Shown here one piece after another: positions 11,220 through 21,670 of a stretch of 64,000 nt of DNA. Source of the stretch: Gambelia wislizenii. Lineage: Eukaryota > Chordata > Lepidosauria > Squamata > Crotaphytidae. The notes under the pieces were generated by a model. That model saw only the letters and a program-made list of their open reading frames with translations, did no database searches and was not told the origin of the DNA. A program made the position numbers and the translations under genes. Positions within the stretch are counted from its first letter, which is position 1, and each line of letters opens with the position of its first letter. Location of the stretch: assembly GCA_030847615.1 (NCBI GenBank), contig JAUMIR010000005.1:208800645-208864644 (forward strand). The letters run 5' to 3'.

Positions 11220-12352
11220 ATAGAATCATAGAATCATAGAATTGCAGAGTTGGAAGAGACCACGAGGGCCATCCAGTCCAACCCCCCTGCCACGCAGGAA
11301 ATCTTGATCAAAGCATCCCCGACAGATGGCCATCCAGCCTCTGTTTAAAGACCTCCAAGGAAGGAGACCCCACCACGCTCCGAGGGAGTGTGTTCCACTG
11401 CCGAACAGCTTTTACTGTCAAGAAGTTCCTCCTCATGTTGAGGTGGAATCTCTGTTCCTGGAGCTTGCACCCATTGCTCCGTGTTCCAGTCTCTGGAGCA
11501 GCAGAAAACAAGCCCGCTCCATCCTCAGCGTGACATCCCTTCAAATACTTAAACAGGGCTATCATATCGCCTCTTAACCGTCTTTTTTCCAGGCTAAACA
11601 TACCCAGCTCCCTAAGTCTCTCCTCATAAGGCATCGTTTCCAGACCTTTCACCATTTTAGTTGCCCTTCTCTGGACACGCTCCAATTTGTCAATATCCTT
11701 TCTGAATTGTGGTGCCCAGAACTGGACACAGTATTCTAAGTGAGGTCTGACCAAGGCAGAATAGAGTGGCACTATTACTTCCCTTGATCTAGACACTATA
11801 CTTCTATTGATACAGCCCAAAATTGCATTGGCCTTTTTAGCTGCCTCATCACACTGTTGGCTCATGTTCAACTTGTGGTCTACTAGGACTCCTAGATCCC
11901 TTTCGCACGTAGTCTCATTCAGCCAGGTCTCTCCCATCCTATATTTATGCATTTCATTTTTCCGCCCTAAATGCAGTACTTTACATTTCTCCGTATTGAA
12001 TTTCATTTTGTTAGCTTTGGCCCAGCTCTCTAGTCTATCCAGGTCATTCTGAATTTTGATCCTGTCCTCTAGGGTATTAGCTACTCCTCCCAATTTGGTG
12101 TCATCTGCAAATTTGATAAGTATGCCCCTAATTCCCTCATCTAAGTCATTGATGAAGATGTTGAATAGCACTGGGCCCAGGACAGAACCCTGTGGCACCC
12201 CACTGGTCACATCTTTCCAAGACGAAGAGGAGCCACTGCTGAGCACCCTTTGGGTTCGGCCGGTCAACCAATTACAAATCCATTGAACCGTTAACTTGTC
12301 TAGCCCACATTCTACAAGCTTGTTTGCAAGAATGTCATGGGGAACCTTGTCA
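11220..12352 (-). mobile_element. CR1 LINE, 5'-truncated, best-preserved copy
   Basis: The left edge shows the CR1 3' terminus (TAGAATCATAGAATCATAG) and the block TTGGAAGAGACCACGAGGGC. The minus strand encodes the reverse transcriptase C-terminal half and the 3' UTR. Truncation occurs within the RT palm. It is inserted in a 5S-derived SINE, so it is younger than that SINE. The long open frame also suggests a fairly recent insertion. Confidence 0.92.
11308..12352 (-). pseudogene. CR1 reverse transcriptase C-terminal part (about 340 codons, open)
   Basis: The frame is open from the truncation point to its stop at 11308. Near the N-terminus it reads DKVPHDILANKLVECGLD (start of the palm). Motif B follows, SGVPQGSVLGPVLFNIF. 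The catalytic box is KFADDTKLGG, with the Asp pair intact. Thumb and C-terminal blocks are [48 protein letters not shown] and [14 protein letters not shown]. The endonuclease and the first catalytic Asp (motif A) are missing through 5' truncation, so no active enzyme is expected. Confidence 0.88.
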
Positions 12353-12494
12353 ATAGCCTACAGCACCTGGTATTCATTGGTGGCCTCCCATCCAAGTACT
12401 AATCAGAGGCAACCCTGCCTAGCTTCCCAGATCAGAAGGGATCTAGTGCCTTTAGGGTATTTAGACCTTTAGGGGTTTTTTAGGTATTATAGGC

Positions 12495-12740
12495 CTTTGT
12501 GATTAAGTAGTGATCATGAATACAAGGTAATTGATCCATATATACAATCACTACTACTTAGTCATGATTGCAATACTATTGCCACAATCGTAACTCCCCT
12601 CCCCACAAAAAAGTGGGCATCAGCTGCATGGGGAGAAAGAGATCCATTCCACCAGTGAGTGGAGCACAGGTTAGACATTTCTGTCAGTTTGGGGGGAGGC
12701 AGGAGAGAGTCCTTAGTTAAGAATACTTAACTAGCTTAAC
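12495..12740. repeat. Family D TIR repeat, copy 1
   Basis: Shares blocks with 35925-36715: ACTTAGTCATG, CACTATTGCCACA-like, GGCATCAGCTGCA, GGGGAGAA-GAGATCCATT, and CTTAGTTAAG at the right end. Both ends carry inverted CTAAGTA-type sequence. Origin and superfamily are not recognised. Confidence 0.5.
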
Positions 12741-13873
12741 TAAGTATACTAATCTAACTAATGTTACTAAGCTAATTGAAGTATACTGTAGCTGATACAA
12801 GAATCCAGCAAATGTTCTTTTCTATTCACAATTATCAGGAGATCAATAAAAATGGGCAAGAAAATAGGTTTCCTGGGAACCTTCTCACTATGTGCCAGTC
12901 TAGATGGTGAAATAAATCCTCATAGAATCTGGGGGGAATGCCATGTATCCAAATGGTATCCTGTAGCAGTCCATCATTTTCAGAGGGAGGGGGACCAAAA
13001 TTCAGGAAAACTATGTGGGGAAAGCCTTTAAGGCTTTCCTGAAGTTTTTTTAAAAAAAACCCAAAGGAAATGCACACCACTGGCCATTGGGACAACCAAT
13101 CACATCAAATCACATTACTGGATAAGAGCACCACAGGTTGGTTTATCACACATGTACAAAGTTATTGACAGTTATTTTTTTTAAAAAAATAGTGAGACGT
13201 GAACACCCCATCGGGATGGTAAAAATAGCACAGTAATTTACCCTTTGTCTCCATCTTGATTTGTGCCCCACTCCATTTAGACAAGAACAAGATGGGTCAC
13301 TTTGATTACCCACGAGTGGTCCAAAATACAATTAAGACACTTGAGCTCTGCTGCACATTTGCAATAATGCACTTGGGTCAGGAGTTTAATCCCTCATGTA
13401 GACCGGCCCTACAAATCTTCTAAATGAGGAATGCTGATATTTTTTGAGGAAATTCAAGGTTCCTTGAAACACAGTTTAAAACATAATATCAACATTTCAT
13501 TGATCAGAAAATCTAGCGAGTGGTCAAAGATTGGTATGGAAAGAAATGTCATTAGACTGAATAATCTTGATGAAAGTAGCATTTTCACACTGAGACTTCT
13601 TACAACAAAATGTCCTTATTGTTTCAAGCCTTTGTAAAGCTTCCCAGGATAATTCCAAGAAATAATGTAGGGACAAAACAACTCATTTTAAAAATGTATA
13701 TAAGCAAAATGCAAATAAGTTAATCAGATAAAGTTTGGAAACATATTGTCATAGTAGGAAATTACATTAAAACTGTGCAAATTTTACTGTCAGAAGGAGA
13801 AAACACAAAATCTTGCAACTGGAAATATAAGGAAAGGAAGAAAATGAAAGCTGCTCAACAAAAATAAGACTAA
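12741..13873. other. No gene; palindromic AT tract then unique-looking DNA
   Basis: 12741-12790 continues the TTAACTAAGTATACT palindromes. The rest contains no splice-bounded frame, RNA gene or repeat that I recognise. Confidence 0.4.
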
Positions 13874-14513
13874 GGACTTTATCAGACACGGCACCATCAC
13901 AATTGCACATCACCACAAAAGGACACACAGATTAGATGACATCACCCTTTCACACTTAAAAAGAATCCCAAACCTATTGTTTTTAATTGATGGCTTAAGC
14001 TGTCAATAGATCCTCCTGGCATTTGTTTGTTTGTTTGTTGTTTATTGTTTGTTGTTTGTTGTTTGTTTGTAGTTTGTAGTTTGTAGTTTGTTGTTTTTGT
14101 TTTTGTTTTTGCCAGCTTTGCCAGCATGTGATGCCTCTGTCCCTTTAAATCTCAGACTTACACCCACAATGCCCTCTCTGGCAAAAAAAAAAAAAAAAAA
14201 AAAACTTCCAGGACAGATCAGGACATCCAGGTAAGTTTCACTCTTTTTTTTTTTTAAACCCTCCCTGGGTTACTTTGAGGTTTTGTGTGTGTGTGCGCGC
14301 GCATGCTTTGCTTAACTTTTTGACATTTATTTTGCTTTTTATTTTTAAATTTCCCGTGCTATGAAATCATGCAAGATTTCAAGCAAGGAATAGGAGCCTT
14401 TGCCGGGATTACAAGGTAAGTGCAGGGGGGGGGGGCAGTCTTTTGCTGGCATAAAAATGTTTTTTTATATGCCGGCAAAAGAACATTTAAAGGGATTGCA
14501 TGTGATAAAGTCC
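13874..14513. mobile_element. Family A miniature TIR element, copy 2 (640 bp)
   Basis: Ends are GGACTTTATCAGACA and TGTGATAAAGTCC, with an exact TAA duplication (13871-13873 and 14514-14516). The interior carries an interrupted TTTG/TTG repeat (14018-14112), a 23-base A run near 14177 and a G run near 14426. It is longer than most copies, mainly because of these expansions. Confidence 0.85.
14018..14112. repeat. Interrupted (TTTG)n/(TTGTAG)n low-complexity tract
   Basis: Runs of TTTG, TTG, TTTGTAG and TTTTTG inside family A copy 2. Confidence 0.9.
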
Positions 14514-16119
14514 TAAGAGATTTTTTACACAACTAGTTAAAGTCATACAAACAGAAAAATAAATATTCTCAACAAACTCCACAGAAAGAATTTAGGTTTA
14601 CCTTAAATATGAAATGATTAGAATACCATGGGATTTTTTTAGCGATTTGCTGTTTTCAGGCAGGCATATAGGAGACTGAAATAGTGATAATGTCTTCTTT
14701 TTACTGAAATCTTTAAATAAATGCAAGTCTTACGTATAATAAGCAAACCCAGTGTGCTCGTCCATGTGTCATAAAACATGAAGAGAATCTACTAAAAAGA
14801 GTCAAACATAAGTATTCTTGGCATGATTTCTGTAAAAATACAGGTTTTCATACAAGTCTAGGCAACAACTGTGCTCTTAAGGTACAAAAGAGGACAGAAA
14901 CTAAAAGCAATTTGCTATTAAGTGGGGATTGGGGGTGGATTTTGCTGTAATGTGGCAGGGGTAGGTGAAGAAAAATATGCACTCTACTGCATGATATATA
15001 CATGTGAAAGCAGTAAAATGGATAATAACAATCAATGAACAAAACAGGAGAGTAATATAAAAGTCAGCACATAAGAGTGCTACACACAAGTCACTAAAAA
15101 ATCATTTTAGTACCCATTTCAATAGCAGAGCTGAAACTGGAAGGAGGGATGATTTTATTCTCTCCCTCTTTCTTTCTCTCCTTCCCTCTTATATATCTCC
15201 CCTTCCTTTTACTTCTGTGCTAACTCATCATGAAAGGGAACCCCTTGATGGTTATGCCAGCACAGCACAAGTTTTGAAAAGTTCTACCAAGCTGGTGGGA
15301 TGCAAGGACAGCCACAGAGGGAGAATGCAGCTTTAAACCAATTGCTAGGCCCAACTAATTCAATGATCTACTCTAGCAAGGACTTGCAATTGGATTTAGG
15401 CCCGTGTGACAATGAACCAACGCGGCAACCCAGAGAGACTCACCACCAGAACATTGACCAGCAAATGACTAATTGGCCATAGGTATCATGAACACAATGG
15501 TAATATGAAGTAGTTTTGATCTGTATCAGTGGCAGAACCACCCACACCAATGAAATAAAGACTCTTCAAAGTACTCATTGAGAGGGAATTAATCTACAGC
15601 ATCTTTATCTCTTATGTGTGTTGCAGGTTGATGGTGGTCTGGGAATCAAAAAAGCTATGAATCCTATGTGTGGATCCTTAGCATCTCTTCTGCTCACTCC
15701 ACCCCATGCAATAGAATTCTTACACTGAATAAACATTGACCATGAAAATGCCTCTGGCAGCTGGGAGTAGTAATGGGAAAATAGTTCACATTAACCAAGA
15801 TTTTTTTTAAAAAATACATCAATCTAATTCATGGCCAACAAGACTCTGAACAGAAGCGCATGCAGATTTATTGATTTTGCACAACTGGGAGAAACTGTGA
15901 CCATCAAATTCTATTTTTTCTGCCTCTAAATCATAAACAAGTAATTGTGTTTGCCACAATATTGCAGAATAAAAACATGTATCTTCAAAAACATAACCAG
16001 TAAAAAATGCATTAAAAAGGTGTGCATTAGGAAAAGTGATTACCAAAATACATAAGGATTTCCTTGTGGGAGGAAAGAAAAATATTGCAAGCTAATGTAG
16101 AACAAGGATGGAATTAGAA
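14514..16119. other. No recognisable feature
   Basis: About 1.6 kb with a CT-rich tract at 15153-15212. The short frames here have no identifiable domain or convincing splice sites. Confidence 0.4.
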
Positions 16120-16190
16120 TGGTTGTGTGTGTTAAGCTGCCTTCAACTCAGTTTTGACTTATGGCAACCCTATGAAAGAGAGATCTCCAA
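16120..16190 (-). repeat. SINE tail fragment
   Basis: GCCTTCAACTCAG followed by TTTTGACTTATGGCAACCC is the reverse complement of the GCCATAAGTYG...TTGAAGGC tail type also seen at 11.12 and 60.72 kb. No head is attached. Confidence 0.45.
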
Positions 16191-16399
16191 TCACCCTATC
16201 ATCAACAGAACTGATGATTTTTTCTTGGATTGTTTGAAGAATGTATTTGCAATGAACAAAATTTAGTCAGTCCATTTCTTGCCTCATTTCTTGATTAGAT
16301 GAGGTTATTGGAGCTGGAGGAATTTGATTTGAGATTTGTTTGGCATGTGTTTTTATTGTATCATAAAGCTAAAGTTAATGCTGATTTTAATAATCAATA

Positions 16400-17560
16400 T
16401 GCGAGATGGTCTGTGCTGAGGATTTGGAACAGATTTAAATCAAGTTGCCTTTATGAGTGGTCAAGGGGCTGAAATGTACACTAACTTATGATCTTAAAAT
16501 ATAAGATGATATATCACTGTATTTAACACCAGACAAATAATCTAAGATGCAATGTTTGTCGGCAATGTGCGCAAGAGGGGACTTTTTATCATACATGGTG
16601 ACCCTGTGAAAAATCAAAGAAATATTGCATTCAGATTCATGGTTTGATTTTGAAGATGAAACTTCAATTGAAGCCAGAATTATATCTATTGGGCCTCTTG
16701 GAGGAGCAAATCGAGAAGAGATCAAGGGAAGTAATAGCGCCACTCTATTCTGCCTTGGTCAGACCTCACTTGGAATACTGTGTCCAGTTCTGGACGCCAC
16801 AATTCAAAAAGGATATTGACAAATTGGAGCGTGTCCAGAGAAGGGCAACTAAAATGGTGAAAGGTCTGGAAACCATGCCTTATGAGGAGAGACTTAGGGA
16901 GCTGGGTATGTTTAGCCTGGAAAAAAGACGGCTAAGAGGCGATATGATAGCCCTGTTTAAGTATTTGAAGGGATGTCACGCTGAGGATGGAGCAGGCTTG
17001 TTTTCTGCTGCTCCAGAGACTGGAACATGGAGCAATGGGTGCAAGCTCCAGGAACAGAGATTCCACCTCAACATGAGGAGGAACTTTATGACAGTAAGAG
17101 CTGTTCGGCAGTGGAACACACTCCCTCGGAGCGTGGTGGGGTCTCCTTCCTTGGAGGTCTTTAAACAGAGGCTGGATTGCCATCTGTCGGGGATGCTTTG
17201 ATCAAGATTTCCTGCGTGGCAGGGGGTTGGACTGGATGGCCCTCGTGGTCTCTTCCAACTCTGCAATTCTATGATTCTATGAGATATGGAAGAATTTTAC
17301 AATAGTACATGATTATTTCAGCAATGGAAGACACTGATCATTCCGTCAAGGAAGGACTGATTAATGAAAACGATTGACCTTGCTAAAATGGATAAATTAA
17401 CCACTTTAATTAGAGAAAAAGCACTGAGTAATTTTAAGAAGGACTGGGAGCTGGTAATCGTATTTTTGCGGGATCAGCAGGGGGAACTGTCAATAGTAGG
17501 AGTTGGAAGATTAGTAGGATTAAAAAAATTTTTAGAAGTCTAGCATAAAAGTTTTTGTGT
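16400..17560 (+). mobile_element. L1 LINE ORF2 3' end, interrupted by CR1
   Basis: 16540-16712 translates to the L1 ORF2 C-terminal cysteine motif, C-x2-C-x10-H-x4-C (CNVC ... GTFYHTW-stop-PC), then [10 protein letters not shown]. One TGA replaces the expected Trp codon in that motif. After the CR1 (about 16713-17282) the L1 frame resumes with further C-terminal sequence (NFKKDWELVIVFLRDQQ near 17432) and 3' UTR. The left limit is unclear and may extend further upstream. It is older than the CR1 inside it. Confidence 0.7.
16713..17282 (+). mobile_element. CR1 LINE, 5'-truncated 3' fragment
   Basis: Carries the RT C-terminal frame ([73 protein letters not shown]) and the 3' end CTATGATTCTATGA at 17282. 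The frame stays open to its stop at 17199-17201. It sits in an L1 fragment at a point matching its LLEE region; fusion with the L1 frame upstream creates a chimeric 185-codon frame from 16644. Confidence 0.92.
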
Positions 17561-17867
17561 TAGAAGTAGTAAAATATTATATAATCTCTAACCATCAGTA
17601 GGGAAGTTGGAAGTCATTACTTTTTGCCTTTTCCCTGTATTTTTTGTATGTGTGTGTAGTTACTTTTTAGTAGTTGTAGTCGTAGTTATAGTTGATGTTG
17701 TCATATATTCTACATATATTTCCAATTTATGTAGTTTTATATACAGTTAAAATATCTTTTTAATAATATTTCTATATAAAAATAATCTTTCAATTTCTTC
17801 TTGTCTGTATAGTCGGAGCATAAACTTGGATCATGTTATATTAATGGGTTTTCCCTGAAGTCTTTTT

Positions 17868-18480
17868 GACATGATTCAATCAGACTTTACATTATATCCT
17901 TTGATTGCCTTTGCTACATGTCTCCTTACTATAAATGCTACTCCATTTCTGTTTACCATCTTGCTTCCTGAGTAAAACACTGAGTAAAACCTCTGACTCA
18001 AAATGTCCTTTCCTGTCTGCTTTAGCTCACTCACCCTGAGTATTGCAATGTTTATACATTCTATTTCTTGTTTTACTGTGTCCAGCTTCCCCTGATTCAT
18101 GCTTCTCACATTCTATGTTCCAATAGTACAACCCACCTCTGAGCACATCAACAGCTGAACTTCCCTTCAGCTTGAGTTTGGTTGTGTCATTAGCCACAGC
18201 GCTACTCGTAGTTATCTTCTGCTCTAACCCAGTAGCTCGTTGAGTGCATCCTAACATTATCTGTTGTCTCACTTTGGATTGTCTCATCATAGGACTTCCA
18301 TGGTAAATAATCTTCAAAAGGGGGTTGCCACGCCTCCCTCTGTGCAGTACTAACAAGTGTTAGCTATGGTGCCACTGCCATTGCCTCTGAGCGATCTTCT
18401 GCCAGTGTCACTTTTCACTACTGCTGCTGCCCAGTAGCTGCTTGGCACATTTAGTCTGTCTTCTCAGCAAAAGCCTTGAT
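17868..18480 (-). mobile_element. BovB (RTE) LINE 5' region
   Basis: The minus strand encodes the start of the BovB endonuclease: MNQGKLDTVKQEIECINI, then SELKQTGKDI, SVFYSG and NRNGVAFIVRRHVAKAI. The corresponding BovB block begins MNQGKL-VKQEM and is followed by LGISELKWTG. The catalytic Glu of SELK is kept. Upstream minus-strand sequence to about 18480 matches the expected leader region in layout but is too degraded to delimit. The element is truncated near 17870, so the RT is absent. BovB is known for horizontal transfer between squamates and other vertebrates. Confidence 0.75.
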
Positions 18481-19386
18481 GCTTACTCAGGAGAAAGGAA
18501 AGTGTATTGTCAATAGCCTCGACTTGCTCTTCCTGGGATGACAGGAGGAGAGAAGCTGGGGGTATCTGTGTCTTGCCATCCTCCCACCCAGACTTTGCTG
18601 CAGACCTTCCTTCAGCTTCCCTGGCTTAGAAGGTGATGCCTTCTCCAAATCTCAAGCCAGGAGAGAACTTTTCAGCTCCTCCTTCATTTCTTTCCTCAAG
18701 CCTCTGGGTCAAGCTGGGGGCTATCAGGGTGGGCAGAGGAGACCTCTCTTGCTCTCTTCAAGTTCCCCACTCTGGGAATTCATGTCTGCTCACCTGTCTT
18801 CTCGGTCACTCACTGGCTGTTGCTCCCCACTCGCCTTCCGCTGCTGCCTCCACCACAGCCTTTCCTCTCCCCACTCAAGCTATCGCCATCTTGCCTAGGT
18901 GAAAACTTTACTTGCAAGTAAGTCAGAGGGCCTGACCTTGGCAGCTTTCCAGCTCTCTTTTGCAAAGTGCCATCTGTTTGCCGTGTGTGTGTTTTCTGGG
19001 GACAATCCCACAAGAGTGCCCTTGGTGGAGACACTTTCCTTTGGAGCAACAGGGTGTGTGTCTCCAAATGAATGCTGGTAGGATTTTTAAAAATATAGTG
19101 AAAAAGGAACCAGCAAATGTTCACGTCTCTGGCTGGGAAGGTATTTTGATGTTAGATGTATCCTTATGAACATGGATCTCAAACAGGCATAGGAGGCAGA
19201 GAACATAGGATTACAACTTTGTTTCTATAGCATTTTCAACTACTCAAGGTTCTTCACATGCATAAACCATATCTTTATTACCCAAATTTAAGTCAATAGA
19301 TTTTTGTTGGGCTTCAGTTGTCTGAAACCCCAGAAAATATGGCCTGTAGACTAAAAGTTCTATCTCCAGCATGTGGGAATCCAATA
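18481..19386. other. No recognisable feature
   Basis: Slightly GC- and CT-richer DNA (18500-18900), then AT-rich. I see no gene or repeat I can name. Confidence 0.4.
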
Positions 19387-19602
19387 GCCCATTCCACACA
19401 ACAAAGTTATAACACTATATTTCACTTTAACTGCTATTGCTACATCTTGTGAAATCCTATTTGTAGTTTAGCAAGAGGTATTTAGAATTTTCAGTCAGAT
19501 AGTTTTAGTGCCTCACCAATCTCAAATTCCAGGATTCCATAGGAAGTTGCCATGGTAGTTAAAATGGGATCCAGCACTATAATTTTGCAGTATGAAAGGG
19601 CC
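19387..19602. repeat. Family C palindromic miniature element, copy 1
   Basis: The left arm GCCCATTCCACACAACAAAG...CACTTTAACTGC is inverted at the right end (TAGTTAAAATGGGATCCAGC...GAAAGGGC). The same arms appear at 21404-21628, 38592-38741 and 47996-48186. Confidence 0.6.
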
Positions 19603-19902
19603 TAAAATTAGGGAACTACTGATGTAGACATCTTCCATTACACATAAGGGTTACATATCACCTGGAATTATTATCCCACATAGTTGAGATAGGTAACTGA
19701 GGTGGAGACAGAGTGGCTTATCTAAGGAAATCTAAGCCCTATTCAAACAGGAAAGCATATGTACTCCAGACACAAGGATAGAATCATAGTAGTCTGCCTT
19801 CTCCATCATCACTTCCTCACTCAAGAGTAGAATTCAAAGACATCAACATGTTAGTCTGGAATATCATTATGCAAAGAGATCTTGTAGCACCTTTGAGACT
19901 GA

Positions 19903-20220
19903 GGACTTTTTCAAATGGGGTAAAAAGAACCCACCAAGGTCAGGAGGAGGGTGGTGGGGTCCCGCTTCCATCGCTCAATTTCAGATGATACTGTCCTCCT
20001 CCCATCCTTCCTTTGTTCTGCCTCCATCCTGCTTTCATTTTTTCTCCACCACTTTTTATTAATGGAAGTTTTCATTAATAAAAAGCAGTGGAGACAAAAC
20101 AAAGGCAGAAAAACAGAATGAAAGAAGGACAGGAGGACAATGGCATCATCTGAAACAGAGCACTGGAAGTGGGACAGCACCATCCTCCTGTGCAGATTTT
20201 TACCCCATTTGAAAAAGTCC
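19903..20220. mobile_element. Family A palindromic element, copy 3 (318 bp)
   Basis: Ends GGACTTTTTCAAATGGGG and its inverse, with an exact TGA duplication (19900-19902, 20221-20223). Inverted homology extends almost to the centre, where CTTTTTATTAATG and CATTAATAAAAAG face each other across a few bases. The host site is a Penelope-like fragment, so the pre-insertion sequence can be read directly. Confidence 0.88.
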
Positions 20221-20259
20221 TGAGAGAAAGAAGTTGCAGCATAAGCTTTTGTAGACTTA

Positions 20260-20774
20260 GGGCTCATGTACCTGCCAGTGTATTCTGGCCCTGGATCAGG
20301 CCCATTGCCTCTCTGTTACCTACACAAAATGGGATGGAGTCTACACAGACATACTGGTCCATTTCTGCAGTCGCCATCACTGTCATCCGCACCACACTCT
20401 CCAAAACCAGGAAGGAGGCCTGTAGCATATGATCAAACCCCCCTGCATGTGACCAGCCTTGGTCACATGCTGCTTGCCTCCTTCCTGGCTTCAGAGAGTG
20501 CAACATGGATGGCAGCTGCAGAAATGGGCCAGCATGCCAGTATGGACTCCTGCAGTTCTGTGGGGCCCAAACCGTTTTTTCCTTAATGAGGTGGTTTTTC
20601 CTGGATGTTTTGATGAAACAGTTTAACAGACTTTACCCAATCTTCCCCTCACCTTTGCCTCAAGCATTGTGAGGATTGCCCAGGGGGGAAATGGGGCAAG
20701 AACCCTGTGTTGTTTGGACTGCAGGGATCCAAAATGGGGGCAAGACACGGTAAATAGTCCATCTAGACAAACCC
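20260..20774. mobile_element. Family B miniature TIR element, copy 1 (515 bp)
   Basis: Begins GGGCTCATGTACCTGCC; the other end read inwards is GGGTTTGTCTAGATGG. An exact TTA duplication flanks it (20257-20259, 20775-20777). Interior blocks GGCCAGCATGCC, GGTCACATGCTG and CTTCCTGGCTTC recur at 21.2, 53.4 and 62.8 kb. Non-coding. Confidence 0.8.
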
Positions 20775-20801
20775 TTAGTCTCCTTCCTCAGATGCATCTT
20801 A

Positions 20802-21403
20802 CCCTGCAGTCCTGATGACATTTGCCCTATTCTGTCTCCAGGCAGTCCTCACCATCCCTGGGGCAGATATGGGGCTGAGACATGGGAAAGGTGAGGTAGG
20901 GCCCAATACAATAATATTTTTTAAATTATTGTTTGTTTTTAATCTTTTCTAATGTAATATTATTTTAAGGGGTGGGCGGGCTAGGGTATGGAGTTTTTAT
21001 ATTGTAAGCCACCCCGATTGTGTTGCAGAGGGGTAGGATAGAAATAATAATAATTGTTATTTATTATTATTATTATTGTATAATGATATTATGGTACAAT
21101 GTATGCAGGAGTCTGTCCCTGCAGGCCAGCCCTCACTGCTGCTGCAGTCTCCCCTGCTCTCCCAGAAAGTAGAAAGGAGTCCTGCAGCATGTAACCAAGG
21201 CTTGTCACATGCACGGGACCTGGTTATATGTTGTGGGCTAGTTTCCTGGCTTCTAAGACAGCAAGGAAAATGGTGGTGACAGCTGCAGGAACAGGCCATC
21301 AGGACTTCCATTCCATGGAGAGAACAGGGGAACAACTAGCCAGATCCATGGCTAGGATATGCTGGCAGGGAGTCAGCATATCCTATCTCATGTAAATTGC
21401 CCT
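20802..21403. mobile_element. Family B element, copy 2, with internal A/T-rich insertion
   Basis: 20802-20905 and 21110-21403 match family B blocks (CAGTCCTCACCATCCC; TGTAACCAAGGCTTGTCAC; GGATATGC). The right end, read inwards, is GGGCAATTTACATGAG. The left end is not a recognisable TIR. Between the two parts, 20906-21100 holds a retroelement 3' tail (TTGTAAGCCACCCCGATTG ... AATAATAATAATT). Confidence 0.5.
20985..21085 (+). repeat. Retroelement 3' tail with (ATT)n
   Basis: GTAAGCCACCCCGATTG-type sequence ending in AAATAATAATAATT... is a common squamate LINE/SINE 3' tail. Related tails (sometimes inverted) occur near 33570-33645, 47885-47940 and 62580-62650. Confidence 0.5.
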
Positions 21404-21628
21404 ACAGCTGCATCTGCACTGCAGAAATAAATCAGTTTGACACCACTTTAACTGCCCTGGTCAATGTTATGGAATCCTGGGATGTATAGTTTGTTGCAGC
21501 ACCAGAGCTCTCTGACAGAGAAGGCTAAATACCACACAAAACTATAAATCCCAGAATTCCATAGCTTTGAGCTATGGCAGTTAAAGTGGTTTCAAACCGT
21601 ATTATTTCTGCAGTGCAGATGTAGCCCC
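21404..21628. repeat. Family C palindromic miniature element, copy 2
   Basis: GCTGCATCTGCACTGCAGAA at the left and TTCTGCAGTGCAGATGTAGC at the right are inverted ends. Inner arms ACCACTTTAACTGCC and GGCAGTTAAAGTGG also face each other. About 225 bp, non-coding. Confidence 0.75.
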
Positions 21629-21670
21629 TGTCTATGAAAGCTTATGCTGCCCACAACTTCTTTCTCTCAT
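21629..21670 (+). repeat. Penelope-like fragment with intact GAAAGC core strand
   Basis: CTATGAAAGCTTATGCTGCC followed by ACAACTTCTTTCTCTC matches the segment just 3' of the hammerhead-like core of the Penelope-like copies. Here the GAAA strand is preserved but the CTGANGA strand is missing. Confidence 0.5.

Larger units (their letters stand above)
11122..12475 (-). mobile_element. 5S-rRNA-derived SINE split by a CR1 insertion
   Basis: The right part (12353-12475) matches the reverse complement of vertebrate 5S rRNA: CTACAGCACC, CTCCCATCCAAGTACTAAT and CCCTGCCTAGCTTCCCAGAT. The left part (11122-11219) is the SINE tail (GTGCCTTCAAGTGCCTG, CCTGAATTTCATGGGGTTTT). The two halves join exactly once the CR1 at about 11220-12352 is removed, and ATAG is shared at the junctions. 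A related intact copy is at 60.55 kb on the plus strand. Confidence 0.8.
19831..20801 (-). mobile_element. Penelope-like 3' end split by two TIR elements
   Basis: Three pieces (19831-19902, 20221-20259, 20775-20801) rejoin into one Penelope-like 3' segment once two insertions and one copy of each 3-bp duplication are removed. The pieces carry TTAGTCTGGAATA, CTTGTAGCACCTTTGAGACT, AAGTTGCAGCATAAGC, TTTTGTAGACTTA and CCTCAGATGCATC. The last three correspond, on the minus strand, to the CTGAGGA...GTCTAC-AAAA-GCTTATGC hammerhead-like core. The second insertion sits in the stem II loop. Confidence 0.6.

Noticed and set aside
11308..12267. 319-residue minus frame as a host gene
   Set aside because: It is the CR1 reverse transcriptase (VPQG, FADD, C-terminal blocks) and ends in CR1 3' UTR.
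13971..14127. Minus frame with Thr/Asn/Gln-rich low-complexity protein
   Set aside because: It is the translation of the TTTG/TTG repeat in family A copy 2.
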